Assembly: GCA_963920575.1 (NCBI GenBank)
Contig: OY986973.1
Span: 20,193,851 to 20,257,850 of the forward strand
Length of the DNA stretch: 64,000 nucleotides
Source of the DNA: Narthecium ossifragum
Lineage: Eukaryota; Streptophyta; Magnoliopsida; Dioscoreales; Nartheciaceae
Direction of reading: 5' to 3'
Part shown: one piece after another, positions 58,701 to 64,000 of the stretch
Layout: each line of letters begins with the position of its first letter
Numbering within the stretch: the stretch's first letter is position 1
The notes under the pieces: generated by a model
Told to the model about the DNA's origin: nothing
Seen by the model: only the letters and a program-made list of their open reading frames with translations
Database searches by the model: none
Made by a program: the position numbers and the translations under genes

Positions 58701-61700
58701 AAAGAAATGGAAGAACTTCATGGAGACATCAAAATGCATCTCGTTCGGGACAATACAACACCAATACGTGTTGAGTATTGGGAGGTTGTTACTTTTTCAT
58801 TGCTGCTCCTTTTCTACAACTTGTTGTTACCTTCAGAAGTATTCTAGATCCTAGGCTTCAGATCTTTTTCTTATCTAGTTGAATTCTTGTTGTCATCGCA
58901 CTGTCATGAAATATAGGAGTGCTCAAATTGGAAGCATGCCTGGAACAACTAAATCGGTCACTATTCCTACTGGAAAGTCATATTGAACTGAAGCCTTTGG
59001 ACAACAATGGAGCAATGGGGTGTGCAGTTTCCAATTTCATCATAATTTGTAATTCCCTATGCAATCAGTCCAATGGCTTCATGGGTTTTTGTTTCTCATA
59101 ATATGTGGTTATAATTGACATTCAAATAAGCCAAACCAGCTCTTAAGCACCACTGATGGGAAGCCTAATATTTAAAGCAAATGCCAGAGTTTCTGAGGTG
59201 AAAAATTGGATAGCTTTTCTCATCAAGTCAATTTTGATACTGATTGAGTAATCCTTGACATACTATTACTTCAACTCAGCTATTTCGTAGAGGGAAAAGA
59301 ACAAGAGAAAATGCAATAGTGAAACTATTTTGATGCATAATTTGGAGGAAAGGTGGAGAGAACAGACCATTGTGCAAAGAACACTAAGGAAGCTGCATGT
59401 AATGTGGATGAGAGGCTTTGGGAATGCAACAGTTCTCTGCAATTTAATGCTATGAATATAAACAGGGTACATGAAAGGTGACAAACAGCATCCCAACATT
59501 GGGAAACTTGAACGGTCTCTTTTATCTCTAGCATCTATATGAAGTTGTAAAGACAATTTAAAAATGGTTCTGTTGTGACGTGACCAACATGTGTGATTCC
59601 TGAAGGTTTATCTGGATAAATGAGAGAATTGACTGGGGGAGAGACTGTACTTCCATGAAATTGTTCCCTTTGCAATTTGTAGTAGATAATGTTTTTGTAA
59701 TTTGTAGGAGTAAAGATCCTGGGTGAAACTCGAAAGTTGCTAGTTAGAAATTTATATGGTTCCTTAATTCCTTTGTGCATACCAGTCTTTAAGCTTGATG
59801 CATCAGATTGTTTATCAGATGGTATTTAACAGAGACTTTATTTAAATTCATTCAGGATTGACAAGAAGCTGTAGTTTTTTTTTTATTGGATGTCATTCTA
59901 CCATCATTGCCACTTAAATATGCAATTCTTAAGAAAGTGATATAGTCACCCTTTTTTTTTGTGTTATGTCGTTCTTTTGGATATTTCTTGATGTTTATGT
60001 GTTGAATTAAACTGCGTTCTTTCAGGCACTCATGGTGGTTTGTGAGTGGGAGCTAGCTGAAGCACGGAAAAGAGATGCACTAGATCGAGCTAGGGTACGT
60101 GGTGAGGAACCACCTGCTGAGGTCCTTGCTGAAGAAAGGGGTCTACATTCAAGCATTGAGGTGGATGTGAAGAACCTCCTGCAAGGTAAAACTTCCAATG
60201 AGTTGGAAGCAATGGCACGGCAGATTGAATCACAGATGCGCTCTGGCGCAGCCAAGGAAGTTGAATACTGGGAGGCTGTCCTGAAACGGCTTCATATATA
60301 CAAGGCAAAGGTAAAAATAACCAGTCATCTTCACTTCAGGATATGACTGCTTGTATTTGATTATGCATATTACCCTTTTCTTGTTGATCTCTAGGCATGT
60401 TCTTATTATGGCAAACGATAGATTACAAATGGCATGATACAAATGACGCGAAGATTACAAATGGCATGATACAAATGACGCGAAGATTACAAATGGCATG
60501 ATACGAATGATGCTAAGACATTTTTATAGCTTAAACTTACTGGATGTTTGGCCAGTTATCCTATCACTTAGTGTAGCTCTATGGTTGCGACAAGGAGTGC
60601 TGTAGGATCGATTTTACGATGCCAAAGTTTATGAAGTGAAGAGGGTATGAGGTTGATTTGAAGTAGTTGGATCACGTAGAAACAAGTCTAGTGTTTAGAA
60701 GATGATAATAAAGAGGATTCTAGGGTTTATTAGGCCGTTCAGGGGTTGTGAATAGTAACCATGAATAGTAACTTGATTTTGATGGGATTTCAAGGATGAG
60801 TGATTTAGGTTTAGGAGGGTTTGCTTCTAGATTGAATAGATGAGAAAAGGTTGGTATTTGGGAAAGTCATTGGGAAAAGAGAGATAACAAAACCTAGGCA
60901 TCACCACTTAGGGCCAGGACTCCTTGGCATTACACTTTGGAGAATGGATGCATCACACAATCCTCAAGTAATGGTTGCTGAAATTTCAACTCTATTCATC
61001 ACATTGATCTAATTTCAAACTATTACATCCCTATTTATAGGCATGTGATGCCTAAGTCTCATAATAGACTTGAACTCCTAGTATTACTCAAATGAGACTT
61101 AATAGATCAACTTAACTAGAGCCAATGTAAACTCAAATCATAAGTGCCAAAAATTAGCCTAAAAATGCAATCCGAAGATGAGAAATAAATAACAAACTAG
61201 TCTAAAATTGAAGCAAACAAGCTCCCAAATCGGCTCCTCGTCATCGGCAATACACCAAATTAAAACTTGAGCCTTGGAAGCATCTTTTCCGCGCCTTTTG
61301 TAAACTTTTAAGGGTTGCTGCCATATATCCGTGTCAAGGAGTCAGCTTTGTTGTGTTTCTAATGACATCACACTAGTGTGAAAGTTTAACTAACAATGTA
61401 AAGGTACAACTTATGCTCTCAAATTTTGACTACTGTGATCTATGTTTTGCATAATGTCAAACTTCTAGAGAGTAAGCTTAGCCACACTAAGCAATCCTTA
61501 GAGGTCTTCCTTCCTATGTGCTATTTATTCTTTGATTAGATTGCAAGTTTGCAACTGCAATAAGCTAGTGTCTAAAGGGAGGATTGCTTTCTGCTTGGTG
61601 TTTCAAGTATCTATACATCATTTTCCATCTGTTCTTATAATGTTTAGTCTGATAATACCATTTCTCAATTTAGGTATTTTACATTTCTTACGAATCAATG

Positions 61701-63778
61701 CGCCTTATTTAGTAGATGTAATCCATGGGTATTCTTATCATCCCTTGCCTTTATTTACTGCAAACTTACCTCAAGAAGGTCATGGTTTTCATATATATGT
61801 AGGCTCGTTTGAAGGAAATACATGCTAATTTGTTAAGGAAGCATCTACATCGTCTACAGCAGCCTGGGGATACTGAACAAGGCTTTGACACAGATAATGA
61901 ACTAAAGCCTAAAAAAGAAGATGATCTAGTACAAGATTCTGAGGGTATCGTCCTTTATCTGCATCCTGCTCACTGTTGGTCATTTTATGCTATTGAATTG
62001 ATACTTAACTTGAGAATGTGAAATACAGATGCACAACCTTATTCACCTGAACCCAGGATGGATGAACAAAGAGATGAGCATGAAGAAGAAGCAGGCTCTT
62101 TTTCGCCTGAACTCTTGCATGGTGATGAAGATGATGAAGCAATTGATCCTGATGAAGATCGTGCTGAGCTGGTAATGTATTACAATACATTTCTATCCTG
62201 CGTTGTTGATTTAGATTCCCACAGAAAGTATGCTGGGTAAAGGATATTTGACTTCAGATATGTGCTCAAACTGTTTGTGTATAAGTTACCCCAATGAAGG
62301 GCTTGTAACCTTCTGGTTTTTGTGGTGAACTTATCATGAATATTTGCACAAGAAGATATTGCATAAGCATCTTAAAGGTTGACACCCTTTCCTGTGGCAT
62401 ATTAATAATTAGGGGCAAGTGTCACTAACAATTTTCCAATACAAAATATAAATATAAGAATCCAGTTGCTATGTGGAAAGATATCTGGTCTCAAGTAAAT
62501 AATGTGAGTATGACCAAGTTCAATAGGAAATTTGCTTAAGAAGCTGTGTATGTAAGCAGCGGTGAATGAATGTCTTTTATGATGATTTACAATTTCCCTA
62601 TGGATTACAGAATTTCTTTGAGCAAAGGGGCGAAATTGTTTAAGTTCTGCTCATGATTCACATCACTTGTTTTTTAGAAGACAAACATCATCATGCAGTA
62701 GACTGGTCTAGATCATGTGGGATTTGGATTGTGTCATCTATTCTTGTCGTTTATGTTATCATAAATAGTTCTGAAGCTTTCTTTAGCACATGCAAATTAG
62801 CAGATCTGTTTGCTTTTAGTTCAAGGTTAAAAAAATCTGTAAACATCTAATTGGATTACCATTTAATAGGACCGAAAACGTGAGGCTGTGGTAGTAGAAC
62901 AGCAAAGAAGGATTCAGGAAGCTATGTCAGCAAAACCAACTCCACCTGAGGATAGCTTGGAATTGAAAGCGATGAAAGCTATGGGGGCTATGGAGGAAGG
63001 TGATGCAGTACTTGGCGCTGGTGCTGAAGTAAATCTGGATTCAGAGGTATGATAGCTGGGTGATACATTTCTGTGTTTTTAAATACTTGACCAGTTATTT
63101 TTACACATGAGTTGACTAGCTGATCTCTCTTGAAAATGGATTTCTAGTTGAGCAAACACTTGGTTGTGTTATTGTAACTGCTCGAATGAGAATAATCTTG
63201 ACTAAATTTTCATGGGAATAATAGGAATGATAGAATCATAGAAGAACATATTTTTCTCTCCTGATTAACTTTTATAATAATGTCCCTGATTGGCATGCTT
63301 GTAGGTGTACTGGTGGCATGATAAATACCGGCCAAGGAAGCCCAAGTATTTTAACCGTGTTCATACTGGGTATGAGTGGAACAAATACAATCAAACACAT
63401 TATGATCATGACAACCCTCCACCAAAGATTGTGCAGGGCTACAAGTTTAATATATTCTATCCGGACCTTGTTGATAAAACGAAGGCTCCTTACTACACTA
63501 TTGAGAAGGATGGGAGCAATGGGGAGACGCACCTTATAAGGTTTCATGCTGGACCTCCCTATGAGGACATTGTGAGTTCAGATGTTTGTTTTTATGATTT
63601 GTTTTTTGCCTGAGTTTATGTATCATCCTCTGAAATGGTTCTTCCTATTCAAATACAGGCCTTCAAGATTGTTAACAAGGAATGGGAGTACTCTCATAAG
63701 AAGGGATTCAAATGCACATTTGAACGTGGCATCCTACATGTTTATTTCAACTTCAAGCGCTATCGCTACCGCAGATAA
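49719..63778 (+). CDS. CTN: Cactin, spliceosome-associated protein, 677 aa
   Basis: Thirteen exons with consistent phase: 49719-50057, 50150-50241, 53699-53795, 55490-55561, 55731-55793, 55955-56095, 58689-58784, 60026-60310, 61803-61944, 62029-62171, 62870-63046, 63305-63571 and 63659-63778. Residues 1-110 are RS/SR-rich with acidic patches (splicing-factor-like). Then come a charged helical part (FVWRKKIERDVTQG, KVKKRREERAIEKARHEEEM), the Cactin central domain (EPYMVFKGLTVKEMEELHGD, MVVCEWELAEARKRDALDRA) and the very conserved C-terminal Cactin domain (550-677: YWWHDKYRPRKPKYFNRVHT, FERGILHVYFNFKRYRYR). The C-terminus ends RYRYRR, as in other eukaryotes. Cactin acts in the nucleus in pre-mRNA splicing, and in Arabidopsis is essential for embryogenesis. 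All family blocks are present; introns 2 and 6 are long. ATG 49719 begins MGRRDNDHRS. Confidence 0.95.
50242..53698. other. Cactin intron 2 with a GC-rich repeat-like insertion
   Basis: 3.46 kb intron. 52660-53470 differs sharply in composition: GA-rich then CT-rich blocks flanked by GC-rich phrases such as CCGAGCCGGCGAGG and GTACCGTGCCGGC. This suggests an inserted repeat, but I could not define termini. Confidence 0.45.
54303..55040. repeat. Repeat block in Cactin intron 3, including an 83-bp tandem duplication
   Basis: CATAATTGGAAGGATT followed by AATTTGAAT-type repeats occurs at 54302 and again at about 54978. Between them lie a TATAAATA phrase (54485) and an exact or near-exact 83-bp duplication (54588-54670 and 54671-54753, starting CCTAGGGTTGGCCGACG). 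It may be a small LTR-type or solo-LTR insertion. Confidence 0.5.
56096..58688. other. Cactin intron 6, no internal gene
   Basis: 2.6 kb AT-rich intron. A short direct repeat (CAGCTGTTTGTGCCTGCTAA) occurs at about 58060 and 58172. No transposon protein seen. Confidence 0.5.
60421..60516. repeat. Three-copy 32-bp tandem repeat in Cactin intron 8
   Basis: Unit beginning GATTACAAATGGCATGATAC at 60421, 60453 and 60485; the third copy carries a few substitutions. Confidence 0.93.
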
Positions 63779-64000
63779 CACCATTTAGGAAAAGTAGAGG
63801 GGAAGAACAGCAAATGTTCATATATGCTGTCGTTTCCTTTTTAACTGGATCGATGTGCATCACTTTGGAGATCCTCGGCATCAATCTGCAAGAATGATAG
63901 AACTATAATCTGCTTGTAAACTACTCGTGCTTGAATTTTGACCTGGTGGTTCGATCTCCTCACTATGTATATCAACCCTGCCTATTGCAAACTATGCTGG

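Overview
This is nuclear DNA from a flowering plant. Two widely spaced multi-exon host genes (a four-RRM poly(A)-binding protein and Cactin) and one intronless GC-rich transporter gene sit in AT-rich DNA full of plant transposons: an LTR retroelement primed by tRNA-Asp, a LINE, Mutator-like elements with FAR1-type transposase, a CACTA remnant, and Tourist and foldback MITEs. The GC-rich single-exon transporter beside AT-rich genes suggests a monocot, but I cannot name the species.

Layout. 1-2046 holds relics of host genes: two exons resembling nucleoporin NUP205, and on the minus strand one exon of a Style Cell-cycle Inhibitor 1 (SCI1)-like gene. 2047-14952 is a nested transposon stack. A minus-strand LINE (RT C-terminal part, zf-RVT and RNase H) is split by a 10.9-kb Ty3/gypsy-like element at 2067-12958. 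That element has 1.44-kb LTRs, a perfect ATGAG duplication, a tRNA-Asp primer site, broken gag-protease and no recognisable RT. It is itself interrupted at 6610-8552 by a smaller LTR-type element with an ATTAC duplication. 14950-23086 is occupied by two neighbouring Mutator-like elements (MULEs) whose ends lie 14 bp apart. Each carries a minus-strand GRF-type zinc-finger/coiled-coil/transmembrane gene near its right end. The second also has a decayed FAR1-type transposase and a captured host-gene fragment. 23087-27560 has microsatellites, two inverted-repeat elements, a truncated Nodulin-like/MFS start and a CACTA remnant.

27574-29319 (minus) is an intact NFD4-like Nodulin/MFS transporter. 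29650-34650 is repeat-rich, with a 216-bp Tourist-like MITE, an AT minisatellite and a GC-rich tandem repeat. 34654-46476 (plus) is a ten-exon PABP gene encoding 629 aa, with a 7.8-kb intron 8. 47156-48582 is a Pack-MULE-like element carrying a frameshifted PUB-type armadillo-repeat fragment. 48808-49503 holds two adjoining foldback MITEs just upstream of Cactin (49719-63778, plus, 13 exons, 677 aa).

The three intact host genes are housekeeping-like and do not form a pathway cluster. PABP and Cactin both act in mRNA metabolism, but there is no sign that their proximity is functional. The most novel-looking signal is the repeated pairing of a GRF zinc-finger membrane-anchored protein with MULE ends, the better copy being intact while the transposase is broken.
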